From Pegoplata infirma (lineage: Eukaryota > Arthropoda > Insecta > Diptera > Anthomyiidae), in contig OY992536.1 in the NCBI GenBank assembly GCA_963921195.1, positions 100,377,278 through 100,441,277 on the forward strand: a DNA stretch of 64,000 nucleotides, read 5' to 3'. The notes beneath the pieces are model-generated. The model did no database searches. It was given only the letters and a program-made list of their open reading frames with translations, and was not told the DNA's origin. The first letter of the stretch is position 1, and every line of letters begins with the position of its first letter. Of the stretch, positions 44,419-56,195 are shown piece by piece. The translations under genes and the position numbers were made by a program.

Positions 44419-47400
44419 GACACCCAGGCACCTTAGGTGTCTCCAAGTGAACCTTCACCATGCGAAAGCTGCCTCACATCTGCTCAGCAGAAGGTTCAAT
44501 ACCGATGGCCTGGACATCGTTTTCATCCAGGAACCTTGGGTCAATAATGGAGTCATCAAGGGACTCACCGCCCAAAAAGGTAAGCTCATTTATAACTCAA
44601 AGCATGAGAGGCCGAGAACGGCCATTTTCATTAGAAATAATCTAACATATCTTCCAATTTCAGAGTTCATACTTGGGGACTTGGTGGCAATCAGGGCAAC
44701 GGTGCCCTCCCTCTCAGGGGATCATGAGGTGGTGCTAGCATCCGCCTATATGCCAGGTGAGTTTGAAACGGCACCAAAAACGGAAGTATCTAACTTCGTG
44801 GATTACTGCCGGAAAAATAATCTGAGCTGGATTCTCTGCTGTGATGCAAATGCGCATCACACTAACTGGGGGAGTACTGATATAAATAAAAGAGGTGAGT
44901 CGCTTTTAGAATTTGTGTTTAACAATAATATTAACATTGCGAATAAAGGAGATGAACCAACGTTCAGAAATGCTATCAGATCTGAGGTCCTGGATCTCAC
45001 TATGACTAGCTCCAATCTAGCGTTCTCTATCTCTAACTGGCATGTTTCTGATGCACTATCCATGTCGGATCACCAATATCTGGTATTCGACCTGGTTAGC
45101 GCAATGGAATCAGACCAGACTTATCGCAATCCTAGGAAAACTAACTGGGATAACTATCGTACTAATCTTGATATTAACGTTGATCAATCGACCGGACTCA
45201 TTAGGAGTACATATGAGATAGATCAGGGAAGTATCGAATTACATTCAAATATGACACTAGCTTATGAGAAAAGCTGTCCACTTAAGACCAGGAAGGTTAA
45301 GAGGGATGTTCCATGGTGGAACAACGGTCTTGAACAGCTTAGACAGGAGGCTAGGAGATTATTCAATAGGGCTAAACAAACAGGTGATTGGGTAACCTAC
45401 AGGAAGGCACTAACAGAATACAATCGAGAAATTCGACGATCCAAGAGGACTACGTGGCGCGACTACTGTGAGAAAATAAATGATCTTCCAGAAGCCGTGC
45501 GACTGCAAAAAGCCCTCTCTCAAGACCATTCAAATGGCCTATGTACTTTAAAAAGACAAAATGGGTCTTACACTGAATCTCCTCTTGAAACTTGTAAACT
45601 TCTATTGGAAACTCATTTTCCAGGATGCATGTCCGTTAGTGAACCATCACCAGTCATAAGAATCCCATCTTTGACTGGTCGTGACATTCGCTTAACGAAC
45701 AGCATATTCAGAAGTGAACGAGTTAAATGGGCGATCAGTAAGTTTTCCTCCTTCAAATCACCTGGCCCGGACGGGATCTACCCATGTCTACTTCAGAGGG
45801 GAATGGATATCATCGTTCCTCAACTGATTAGATTATTTAGATCTAGCCTTTTATTTGGCTACGTCCCGGAACCTTGGAGAGAGGTAAAAGTGGTATTTAT
45901 ACCTAAGGCGGGAAAGAAATCTGAACAACTGGCTAAATCATACAGACCAATTAGTCTCAGCTCATTCTTCCTTAAAACTATGGAGAAACTATTGGACTGC
46001 TTTATCAGAAAAACTTGCTTGAATAGCAAACCGATACATAAGTTTCAATTTGCATATCAACCGGGAAAATCTACTGAAACTGCAGTCCATCATGTTGTCG
46101 GAACGATTGAAAAGGCCATAGAAGCAAAACAAATTGCACTCTGCGCCTTTATCGATATACAAGGAGCTTTCGATAATACATCTTATGATGCTATTAAGAA
46201 AGCTATGATAAGAAAGGATATTCCTAGACTTATAATAAATTGGACTCTGGAGATGCTAACATCCAGAGTGATTACGTTTGATCTCGGCGGCACATCTATG
46301 ACCATCAACGCTACAAGGGGATGCCCACAAGGTGGTGTATTATCACCTTTGTTGTGGACTTTGGTCATAGATGAGCTGCTCGAAGAACTTAATAGCTCTG
46401 GTTTTAGGACCTTTGGATACGCTGACGATCTTGTTATTGCGGTCTCTGGCTGGCATGAGCCGACTATCTCGGACCGCATGCAACAAGCTCTCGATATGAC
46501 TCAAAACTGGTGTCAGTCAAAGGGGTTATCAATTAACCCATCCAAAACTATACTAATACCGTTCACTAGGAAAAGGAAACTCAAACTTACCATGCCAACT
46601 TTAAATGGCATAACAATAGGATTTTCAGATGAGGTGAAATACCTTGGGATTACATTGGATAAATCCTTGTTATGGAACCAACATCTAAATAATTTGACCA
46701 TAAAAGCCACAAGAGCCACATATGCCTGTCAGAGACTTTTTGGGAAAACATGGGGACTGAAACCGCATATGATCTTCTGGTCTTTCAACACTATTGTGAA
46801 ACCTATGCTAACATACGCTGCTCTAGTATGGTGGCCCAAGGTGGAACAAAGTACGGCCAGAACTATATTGGACAAAGTCTACAGACTCGTCTGCATTGGC
46901 ATTACCGGTGCTGGTAAAACATGCCCAACTTATGCCATTGGGGCCCTACTCAACATTCCACCGTTACATATTTCTGTAATGGAGAATGCTATGAAAAGCG
47001 CCCTAAGGCTGACGGAACTTGGTAATATGAAGGAAGGTGACTTACGGGGACATTTGAGAATTGCCAAATTTCTCATTGATGACCCTATTTTAAAGGTCAT
47101 GGACAGAATATTACCGACACGAGTATTTATTAGGAACTTTGATACTAAAATCCTTGATCGGAGCGTGTGGTCAAACATGACCTGGGACCCAGAGCCTAAT
47201 TCCATTATATGGTATACAGACGGGTCCAAGCAAACCAATAGGGATACAGGGGCGGGTATCTTCGGACCAAATTTCCAACGTGCTCTACCCATGGGAAAAT
47301 CACCATCAATTTTTCAGGCAGAATTGTATGCTATTTACATATGTGCAACCGAATGTCTTCGGAGAAAAACAAATGGTTCCCATATATACATAATGTCTGA

Positions 47401-48025
47401 CAGTCAGGCTGCACTAAAAGCTCTTATAGCTTATGAGGTGACATCCGGACTGGTAATGAACTGTATTGAGTCACTTAACGAACTAGGACGACATAACGAC
47501 CTAACACTCGTATGGATTCCGGGACATGAGGGTCACACGGGAAACGAACGCGCTGACTGTTTGGCAAATTGCGGTGCCAGGCGACCCTTTATTGGCCCTG
47601 AACCATTCTTCGGTTTGCCATCGGGACATGTTAGGGAAAAACTCAAAATATGGAGTGAATCTAAGTTCATGGAACATTGGAACTATTGCGCTGGCCAGCG
47701 GCAGGCAAAAAGATTCATAATTCCATCCAACACCGTATCTAAACGATTACTGTCTTTGGACAAAAAGGATCTTCGAATCCTAACGTCCTATCTAACTGGA
47801 CATTGTAACCTACGTTACCAACTTAAAAAGAAAAATCTATCTGACACGGACACGTGCAGATTCTGCGAGATAGAGGAGGAGACAGCAGAACATATACTTT
47901 GTACATGCCCAAGACTGACTGGTAGAAGACTTCAACATCTAGGGGGACAATTAATATCTCCGACTGACGTGTGGAACTCTCTGCCAAATAGGATTCTCGG
48001 CTTTATTAGAAGCCTGAATATTTAG
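44399..48025 (+). CDS. LINE ORF2 protein: endonuclease, reverse transcriptase, RNase H
   Basis: The 1208-residue uninterrupted polyprotein nicks target DNA and copies the element RNA (target-primed reverse transcription). AP-endonuclease in residues about 10-230: QVNLHHAKAA, FIQEPW, CCDANAHH, SDHQYLVF. Reverse transcriptase about 440-800: KSYRPISLSSF, FAYQPGKSTETA, FIDIQGAFDN, GCPQGGVLSPLLW, FGYADDLVIAV, KYLGITLD. RNase H about 940-1070: WYTDGSK, FQAELYAI, MSDSQAAL, WIPGHEGHTGNERAD. A C-terminal CRFC(x8)H(x4)C-like zinc motif (about 1150-1170). All catalytic residues are present. The domain order with RNase H points to the LOA or I group. The start ATG is supported by the ORF1 overlap. Confidence 0.93.
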   Translation: MPAPKGKTPRHLRCLQVNLHHAKAASHLLSRRFNTDGLDIVFIQEPWVNNGVIKGLTAQKGKLIYNSKHERPRTAIFIRNNLTYLPISEFILGDLVAIRATVPSLSGDHEVVLASAYMPGEFETAPKTEVSNFVDYCRKNNLSWILCCDANAHHTNWGSTDINKRGESLLEFVFNNNINIANKGDEPTFRNAIRSEVLDLTMTSSNLAFSISNWHVSDALSMSDHQYLVFDLVSAMESDQTYRNPRKTNWDNYRTNLDINVDQSTGLIRSTYEIDQGSIELHSNMTLAYEKSCPLKTRKVKRDVPWWNNGLEQLRQEARRLFNRAKQTGDWVTYRKALTEYNREIRRSKRTTWRDYCEKINDLPEAVRLQKALSQDHSNGLCTLKRQNGSYTESPLETCKLLLETHFPGCMSVSEPSPVIRIPSLTGRDIRLTNSIFRSERVKWAISKFSSFKSPGPDGIYPCLLQRGMDIIVPQLIRLFRSSLLFGYVPEPWREVKVVFIPKAGKKSEQLAKSYRPISLSSFFLKTMEKLLDCFIRKTCLNSKPIHKFQFAYQPGKSTETAVHHVVGTIEKAIEAKQIALCAFIDIQGAFDNTSYDAIKKAMIRKDIPRLIINWTLEMLTSRVITFDLGGTSMTINATRGCPQGGVLSPLLWTLVIDELLEELNSSGFRTFGYADDLVIAVSGWHEPTISDRMQQALDMTQNWCQSKGLSINPSKTILIPFTRKRKLKLTMPTLNGITIGFSDEVKYLGITLDKSLLWNQHLNNLTIKATRATYACQRLFGKTWGLKPHMIFWSFNTIVKPMLTYAALVWWPKVEQSTARTILDKVYRLVCIGITGAGKTCPTYAIGALLNIPPLHISVMENAMKSALRLTELGNMKEGDLRGHLRIAKFLIDDPILKVMDRILPTRVFIRNFDTKILDRSVWSNMTWDPEPNSIIWYTDGSKQTNRDTGAGIFGPNFQRALPMGKSPSIFQAELYAIYICATECLRRKTNGSHIYIMSDSQAALKALIAYEVTSGLVMNCIESLNELGRHNDLTLVWIPGHEGHTGNERADCLANCGARRPFIGPEPFFGLPSGHVREKLKIWSESKFMEHWNYCAGQRQAKRFIIPSNTVSKRLLSLDKKDLRILTSYLTGHCNLRYQLKKKNLSDTDTCRFCEIEEETAEHILCTCPRLTGRRLQHLGGQLISPTDVWNSLPNRILGFIRSLNI

Positions 48026-48589
48026 GGCACCCTTTCTAGGCTGCACAATAGATCTTTTTGGTCGCAGTGCATAGGGCCTCTTTAATCTAATCTCTCTAAT
48101 CTCTACCACCAATGCTTTTAAAACTTGTTTACCACGTGGCATTTAAGATGAACAAAATCTGAAATTCGGGGTTTTGCTTATAACTTTTGAACCACTTGAC
48201 CGATTGAGCTGAAGCAAAGATACATGCCACGTTTCAGCAGTGTCATTATTGTTTTTTTTCGAAAGTTATCGTGTTTTTTATCTCGTAAATTTGCGAAAAC
48301 CCCTTGCCGAAATTTACTCTTTTGCTAATAACTTTTGAACAACTGTACCGATTTCGCTGGATTGCAATACCAACCTGACCAGGTAAATGACCAACATACA
48401 TGCGAAACTTCAGTAGTCTCTGTGAAGTCTTTCAAAAGTTATCGTGTTTTCTACGGACGGACAGACAGACGGACGGACGGACATCGCTAGATCGACTTAA
48501 AATCGATCGAGGATCATGAATATATATACTTTATGGGGTCCTATACCAATATCTCGATGTGTTACAAACGGAATGACAAACTTATATAT

Positions 48590-49861
48590 TAGGGCGGAGT
48601 AATTTTTTTTCGACAAAATCGTCTAGCATATTCGGATTCTGCATAAAATTCTAAGAAAAAATGCCGAACAAACCAGTTTTGACCCCCCCAATTTTCAAAA
48701 ATAGTTTTGCACGATATACGACTTTTTTAGCTGGGATTATTATTTGGAATATATTGTTTTACTAATAAATTTTGCTTTTATTTTGTATTAGAGGTATTTT
48801 TGGGTACGGGGAATCCATATTTGATATTTATTTTGCTCTAAACCGCCGCTAGAGGGCGCTAAAAAACAAAAATCTGGACTTGGGTTTTCTTTTTTTTTTT
48901 TTTTTTTTTGAAGCCAGGTACTCTAAGGAGCCATTTAGACATTCCAAAAACTCGCGATTTTATTCGCGATTTTAATTTTTTTTAAAATCCACAAAAAATT
49001 AAAAAGTGATAAACTACACCATTATTTTTTTGCCACAATTTTTTAAAACTTTTTCGTTTAAAGTAGAGGATTTTAGCTTTCAATTTCAATTTTGATTATC
49101 AAAATCCGATGTTTACTTAAGGAGTTATAGATCTTCAAAGTACATCGATAAACGATTTTAAAATCCTAAAACAATTTATTAACAAAATTAAAAAAAAAAA
49201 ATCTTTTTATATGGGCATAATTTAAAAAAAAATATTAAAAATAGAAGACTTTTGTGTCCTATCAAAATTATGATTTTTTTTTGTAAAAATGTCATACTTT
49301 CATAATATGTTAATTAAAAAAAATCAAAAGAGGTGAAAGTTGACGAAAATGCACTAAAAAAATGCATTTTTTAATAACACAATTTTTTTTTAACTTTCAA
49401 GTTTAATGTAGAGGACTTAAGCTTTTAATTTCAATTTTGATTTTAAAAATCGGATATTTACTTAAGAAGTTATCGCTCATCAAACTACACTACCTTTTCA
49501 TATTTTGTGATTTTTAAAAAATGAAAATCGCGAATAAAATCGCGAGATTTTGGAATTTAATAAAACTGTAAATGGGAATGTCTAAATGGCTCCATAGTGT
49601 ATCTATGTACGCAGTCTAAAGATCCCAGGTCAAAAAATACCCTTTTTCTCGTGATGATTAATGGAAAAGGCGTATATCGTACAAAACTATTTTTGAAAAT
49701 TGGGGGGGTCAAAACTGGTTTGTTCGGCTTTTTTTCTTAGAATTTTATGCAGAATCCGAATATGCTAGACGATTTTGTCGAAATTTTGAATTTTATCCAG
49801 AATCCAAATATCCTAGACGATTTTGTCGAAAATTTTGCTCCGAACAATTCACTCCGCTCTA
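48590..49861. mobile_element. hAT-like palindromic MITE L
   Basis: Ends TAGGGCGGAGT / ACTCCGCTCTA with an 8-bp duplication TTATATAT (48582-48589, 49862-49869). Extended inverted homology runs inward (GACGATTTTGTCGAA, ACAAACCAGTTTTGAC, GGAGCCATTTAGACATTCC), so nearly the whole 1.27 kb is an imperfect palindrome. The right arm has a local 50-bp duplication (GACGATTTTGTCGAA twice). Confidence 0.82.
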
Positions 49862-52474
49862 TTATATATACCCTCTATCACTAGAGTGGAGATTATAAAA
49901 ATGGTGAATATGTTAAAAAAATTGAAAATTTATAAACCAAAATGGTAAATTTACAAACAAATTTTTTTTTGTTAAACACCATAAATTTTCGTAATAAAAT
50001 CATTTTTGTAAAATAGCTGTTTTTTTGGTGAATTAACTAGAATCCTCGTAATAAATTTTTTAAAATTTTGTCAACTTTTTTTTTAAATATTTTTTTCAAT
50101 AAAAAAAAAAATTGTCCGGGACTAGGAAAATTAAAAAAAAGATAGAAAATTTACAAAAAAAATAAAAAATTTAAACAACATAAATCATCGTATAACATAA
50201 TTTTTGTAAAATAACAGTTTTTTTTTGTAAATCAACTAGAATCCTCGTAATAAAAACTTTGTTGTAAAATTACTGTTTAGAGATGGCTCTAAATTAATGA
50301 CCCGCACTGTGCCCTTATGCAATTGACACCCACTGTACTAAACAACGGTACAGCATAATGACTCTCACATTGGAATGTGCTATTGTTATTGTTGCTTATT
50401 GAACATGCAAATTGATATAATATGCTATTTACATATACCCCAGAATCCATATAAATTTGGATTTCAAATCCAATTAAAATCTATACCGTTTACATATGCT
50501 TTTTTGACATTTAGCGGGATTTTGTTTGTACTAACTCTGTATTTTCTTTTGATTTGTGTACAGGGTTTTTAGTTGGAAAATTACCCAATTTTATAAATAT
50601 TTCTAAAAACAATGATTTTTCTTTGCCGGAGCCAATATTTTCAATCCCATTAGTATATGTTGGGACCACAATATCAAAAAATGTGTTTTTATGTAGAGCT
50701 GCTTCTTTAAATGCAAGAAAATTAACATTTTTGCAAAGTTTGGGGCCGCCACCATTGAGTGTTTTTCTTTGTTAGCAAGGCCAAATTGGTCAACTAAATT
50801 GTGCGTTTACCATTTGCAATTGTTTTTATTATTCTTTTAATAGTTTTTAAAAAATGAATTTTAATTGTTTTTTTACTTTATAAAAAACAACAGCTGATAA
50901 AAAAAAAAATCGTGTGCAGCGTTGCAAAAAGGCATTAGGGATGATTATTTTGTTAAAAACCATAGTTGTACAATTAAGTAGTAGACATTTTTTGGGATTT
51001 TGAATTGCGATTTTACGATTTTCCCAAAATCCAAGTTTTTTTTATATGCACTCAAAAAAAATGTTTGTAAAATGACATAAAATCCCCGTGATTTTACGGG
51101 GCAGGTTTTGTAAAATATGTACTAGCAAGAATCCCCGTAAAGTTACGGGGATAATTTGTAAGTTGATTCAACAAAATAAAATGTAAATTTACAATTTTTT
51201 TTGTAAAATATCATCTTCGAGGTGAACATTTTTTTGTAAATTTGCAAAAAATTTGGTAAATTTACAAAACAAAATTGTAAACTTACAGAAAAAGGTTGTT
51301 ATTTTACAAGGAAAAATAGAAAATGAAAAAAATAAATTGTAGATTAACAAATTATTTGGTTAAACTACTGTTTTTTATGCAAAAAACTTGTATATTTACA
51401 ATAAAAAGTGGTAAATTTACAATTTTTATTGTATATGTACCATTTTTCCTTATTTTTTTTGCCGTAAAAACAGTAGTTTAACCATAAAATTTGTAAATTT
51501 ACAATATTGTTTTTGTATTTTCTATTTCATTTTTGTAAAATTACAACTTTTTTCGTAAGTATACAATTTTGTTTTTTAAATTTTCATATTTGTTTTGTAA
51601 ATTTACAAAAAAAATGGTTTATTTACATATTGGTTTTGTAAATTTAAAGGTTTTTTCCATTGGTGAATCTTATTTTTCCTTCTTCGGCAGCTGGAGTAGC
51701 ACTTCAACAACCTGAAAAGATTTTTTTTCACTTGAGCACTTTTAACAAACTTTTTAATGTATAACACTGCACTTTTTTATTTTTTTTCGACATTTCGTTT
51801 TTCTTAAGTAGAAAATATGAGAATTGCGAAGGAGGCTACACAAGAAATTTCTTATATTTTCAGGAAAAATTAGTCAAAAAATAAAATTTTTTTTTGAATT
51901 TTTAATTATTTTCACAAGTATTTTTAAAAAATCGGAAAAAAAAAAATTTTGGATATTGTAGATTGGATGTTTAAGTACCAGTTAATATAAGAAAAATTTG
52001 ATTTTTCATAATTGGCAGCTTTCTATTGACATTTTAGGTACCAAATTTAAAAAAAAAATGACCAAAAAAATATGGTAAAATCACCAAAAAAAATGGTAAA
52101 AATACAAAAAAAAACTAGAACAATTATATAGTAGAAACACATAAAAATTGTGGTATTTTACTTAACGCAAATTACCAAAAAAATGGTGTAAAAATTATTT
52201 ATAAAAAATTATTTTTAACTAAATTTTTTATTCCAAAACGCCAAAAAAAATCTGAACTTAGAAAATTTTTGCGTGTTCTATTGTTGAATAATTATTTTTT
52301 TTTTTTGTAAAACAACATTAATTCTAGTAATAAAATAAGTTTTGTAAAATTATATTGAAATTTTGTACTTTTCAATACATACATTTCAAACTGAAAACCT
52401 CGTAAACGATCTTAAAAAAAAATGTTTGTACCCGAGTAAAAAAGAAATGATATAGTCATATACAATATTATATA

Positions 52475-54407
52475 CACTCAAAAAAAAAAGTTTGTAAAAT
52501 GACATAAAATCCCCGTGATTTTACGGGGCAGGTTTTGTAAAATATGTACTAGCAAGAATCCCCGTAACGTTACGGGGATAATTTGTAAATTGATTTAACA
52601 AAATAAAATGTAAATTTAAATTTTTTTTGTAAAATGCTAACTTCGAGGTGAACATTTTTTTTGTAAATTTACAAAAAATTTGGTAAATTTACAAAACAAA
52701 ATTGTATACTTACAGAAAAAGGTTGTTATTTTACAAAGAAAAAATATAAAATGAAAAAAATAAATTGTAGATTAACAAATTATTTGGTGTAACTACTGTT
52801 TTTTCGGAAAAAAATATTCAAAAACACGTATATTTACAATAAAAATTGTAAATTTGCAAAAAAAAAATTGAAATTTACAAAAAAAAAATTGTAAACTTAC
52901 AAAAAAAAAAGTTGTAAATTTACAAAATAAAGTAGAAAATCAAAAACCAAAATTATAAATTTACAAATTGTTTGGTTAAACTACTGTTTTTTATGGCAAA
53001 AAACTTGTATATTTACAATAAAAAGTGGTAAATTTACAATTTTTATTGTATTAACACAATTTTTTCTTATTTTGTAAATTCACAATATTGTTTTTGTATT
53101 TTCTAATTAATTTTTGTAAAATTACAAATTTTTTCGTAAGTATACAATTTTGTTTTTTAAATTTTCATATTTGTTTTGTAAATTTACAAAAAATTTGGTT
53201 TATTTACATATTTGTTTTCAAATTTAAAGGTTTTTTTCCATTGGTACATCTTATTTTTCCTTCTTCGGCAGCTGGAGTAGCACTTCAACAACCTGAAATG
53301 ATTTTTTTTTTTCACTTAAACACATTTAACAAACTTTTTAATGTATAACACTGCACTTTTTTATTTTTTTTTTTTCGACATTTCGTTTTTCTTAAGTAGA
53401 ACATATGAGAATTGCGAAGGAGGCTACACAAGAAATTTCTTATATTTTCAGGAAAAATTAGTCAAAAAATAACAATTTTTTTTGAATTTTTAATTATTTT
53501 CACAAGTATTTTAAAAAAATCGGAAAATTTTTTGTTAGATATTGTAGATTGGATGTTTAAGTACCTGTTAAAATACGAAAAAGTTAATTTTTCATAATTG
53601 GCAGCTTTTTATTGACATTTTAGGTGCCAAATTAAAAAAAAATCCAAAAAAATATGGTAAAATTACCAACAAAAATGGTAAAAATACAAAAAAATAAACT
53701 AAAACAATTATATAGTAGAAACACATAGAAATTTTGGTATTTTACTTAACGCAAATTACCAAAAAAATGGTGTAAAAATTATTTTTTTTTTGCTAAAGCT
53801 TACAATTATTTGAAAAATTTTTGTGTTCGGAACTTCCAAAAATTTTTTCATGAAATTTTTTATTTATAAAAAATTATTTTTAACTAAAATTTTTACTTCA
53901 AAACGCAAAAAAATCTGAACTTAGAAAATTTTTGCGTGTCCTATTGTTGAATATTTTTTTTTTTTTTGTAAAACAACATTAGTTCTAGTAATAAAATAAG
54001 TTTCGTAAAATTACATTGGAATTTTGTATTTTTCAATACATACATCTCAAACTGAAAACCTTGTAAACGATCTTAAAAAAAAACAAATGTTTGTAATAAC
54101 ACATTTTTTTGGTAGAAAGACTAAATAACATCAAGTAAAATTTTGTTGTACAATAACAGTTTTCTTGTGTAAAAAAACTAAACACCTTGTAATACTTTTT
54201 TAATTTGTAAAATAATTCACTTTTTTGTAAATTTACCTAAAAAATTTGTAAAATAAATTTACCAACATATAATAGTAAAATTACAAAGCAAACTGTAGTT
54301 TTCGTTTTATTAAATATACAACAATTTTTGTAAAAAGACAAAAATATTAGTAAAATAGAATTACAAGACCTTTTACTTGTAATTTTACAAACTTTTTTTT
54401 TTGAGTG
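52475..54407 (+). mobile_element. A-family element A3, innermost of the nest
   Basis: 1933 bp, complete, TA flanks (52473-52474; 54408-54409). Nearly the same length and order as A1. It is the youngest insertion of this stack by nesting logic. Confidence 0.82.
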
Positions 54408-54885
54408 TAGGAATATAGATTTGTATATGTTTATATCTGACACTATATGTTTCTAGATAAAATTATGTATTGGAAAAAATAATTCCATAATTTCCAATAT
54501 AGTCTCAGATAATGTTATATATTATTATATGTGGTCACATACATTATTATATATGCCGTATATAAATCTACAAGATTGGTCAAATTAAATACAACTCCAC
54601 ATATAAATATATATGGTACCATGTCAAATAATATATTATTATATTACAGCAAAAAAGCAAAAATTTTCTAAGTTAATTTTGATATTATTTTATGTAATTT
54701 TATAAAAAATCAAAATTGTTGAACAAAAATTAATTTATATTTTCACCAAATTAAAATAATTAAAAAAACAAAACTTGGAAGATTGTTGCTAATTCTAATT
54801 TTAATATAACCCAAAAATAAAAAACCCTAAATGAATTCAATAACTACATAAAAATATTTGTTTTAAGTTTCAAGGCTCCAACACA

Positions 54886-55098
54886 ATGTCGGAGTACTCT
54901 GTACTACTGAGTACAATCTCTAAAAATAGAGATACCATCACACAAAAATGTGTAAGTGCGAAAGAGAAAGGAACAAAATCCACTCTCTGGCACAGAGTAC
55001 TCTGTCGTTGTGAATTCAGCTTTAAAATTTATGGTCCAAATTTTTTTGAAAAAAAATTATATGAAATATCAGATTATATAATTTTTAATATAATTTGA
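54886..55098 (+). other. Non-AT-rich segment inside MITE B
   Basis: GTCGGAGTACTCTGTACTAC and CACAGAGTACTCTGTCGTTG form an inverted pair (about 54890-54910 and 54991-55011). An open frame of 70 codons is present but shows no family similarity; I do not call it a gene. Confidence 0.35.
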
Positions 55099-56195
55099 TA
55101 AAATTTTACAAATCCACATTAGACCAAAATTCGGATCTAATTAAATCTAACAATATCATATATGATATTATTAGACAATTTTAGATAATTTCTGATACAG
55201 CCAATTTTGAGATCAGATTAGATCAATTAAGAGCTGTTACCAGATTAATTAAGATATAATTACATAAAGGACCAGATAATTTTTTTTACTCGGGTAATAA
55301 AACATTTTTTTTTGGTAAAAAGACTAAATAACATCAAGTAAAATTATGTTGTACAATTACAGTTTTCTTGTGTAAAAAAACTAAACACCTTGTAATATTT
55401 TTTTAATTTGTAAAATAATTCACTTTTTTGTAAATTTACCTAAAAAATTTGTAAAATAAATTTACCAACATATAATTGTAAAATTACAAAGCAAACTGTA
55501 GTTTTCGTTTTATTAAATATACAACAATTTTTGTAAAAAGACAAAAATATTAGTAAAATAGAATTACAAGACCTTTTACTTGTAAATTTACAAACTTTTT
55601 TTTTTGAGTGTGGGATTTGACATTTGAAATCCAAAAAAGTAATAGGATTGACTTGGATTTTCATTGAAATCCCATTTTTTCTGGATTTGGACGTATATGT
55701 AAATGGCATATAAGCATCAATACTCAATTCAAAATTAACAACAGACACTCAAGTTTGTGACGTGAACAAAGAAAGAACCAACATTAAACATTTACAAATC
55801 TACATTTACTAACAACAAACATTATACAGTGAAACCAATAAAACATACACCATTGTACATAAAAACTTATTACAAAACATTTACATTACAATTTACAAAT
55901 AAAACCAAATTTAAACTAAAAATAAAAAGTGTTTAATTTTATTGGACCCAAAAAGAACTTAAAAGGTTTGTCCCTAAACAACTACAGTTTTTTTTTTTTT
56001 TTTGTAAAATAACCTTTCAAAATGGAAGAATACAACTACGAAAATAAATGCGTAAAATAACCAATAAAACTGTTGTTCTCGTTTGAGCAAAGTACAAATT
56101 TTTTTTTTTAACAAACAACGGAAAATTGTTAAATATTGGTAGAACGGGATTACAAGGCATTTTATCAGGCGTTTTACCAGTTTTTTTTTAATGTA

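Larger units (their letters stand above)
44305..48103 (+). mobile_element. LOA-like LINE, 5'-truncated, with perfect 12-bp TSD
   Basis: The element is bounded by TACCACCAATGC on both sides (44293-44304; 48104-48115). It is truncated within ORF1 and keeps an intact ORF2. It ends in TCTAATCTC-type short repeats instead of poly-A, as in several LOA/I-superfamily LINEs. The perfect duplication and open frame mark a recent insertion into the reverse DINE. Confidence 0.9.
39573..49900 (-). mobile_element. Reverse DINE-like element holding hAT elements and a LINE
   Basis: Reverse 3' end ACAAGTAGAAAAGTTAAATT with a TTCGACTTTGCCGAA hairpin at 39575. Core with GACGGACAGACAGACGG and CTTTATGGGGTCC at 48455-48545. 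5' end CCCTCTATCACTAGAGTGGA at 49870. Inner insertions: 39626-43681, 44305-48103, 48590-49861. Confidence 0.68.
52431..55294. mobile_element. TA-flanked MITE B, CCCGAGTAAAAAA ends, holding A3
   Basis: Perfect 13-bp inverted ends CCCGAGTAAAAAA / TTTTTTACTCGGG with TA duplication (52429-52430; 55295-55296), as in Tc1/mariner-type elements. The body has TATATGNNATATA and AGATTAGAT words. A3 is inserted 44 bp from its left end. Confidence 0.8.
51049..55610 (+). mobile_element. A-family element A2, itself interrupted
   Basis: CACTCAAAA at 51049, TTTTGAGTG at 55610. The flanking dinucleotide is TG on both sides instead of TA. It has the CCCCGTGATTTTACGGGG hairpins. The left portion ends at 52430 and the right resumes at 55295 exactly at a TTTGTA-ATAAAAC site seen intact in A3/A1. 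Confidence 0.78.
50275..55980. mobile_element. Solo LTR split by nested A2
   Basis: Begins TGTTTAGAG and ends CCCTAAACA (TG..CA with a 7-bp inverted repeat), flanked by ATTAC / ACTAC, a 5-bp duplication with one change. Comparison with E1/E2 shows a clean insertion in an E element. Excluding A2 the LTR is about 1.14 kb. No internal retrotransposon region, so a recombination relic. Superfamily not determinable. Confidence 0.72.
39364..56193 (-). mobile_element. E-family element E3, expanded to 16.8 kb by nested insertions
   Basis: CACTAAAAA at 39364 and TTAATG at 56193, TA on both sides (39362-39363; 56194-56195). E sequence is read reversed in three pieces: 39364-39572, about 49900-50274 and 55986-56193. 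The gaps are filled by a reverse DINE and by a solo LTR. Alignment to E1/E2 shows the pieces are contiguous in those copies. The whole lies in the large intron of gene 2. Confidence 0.72.
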
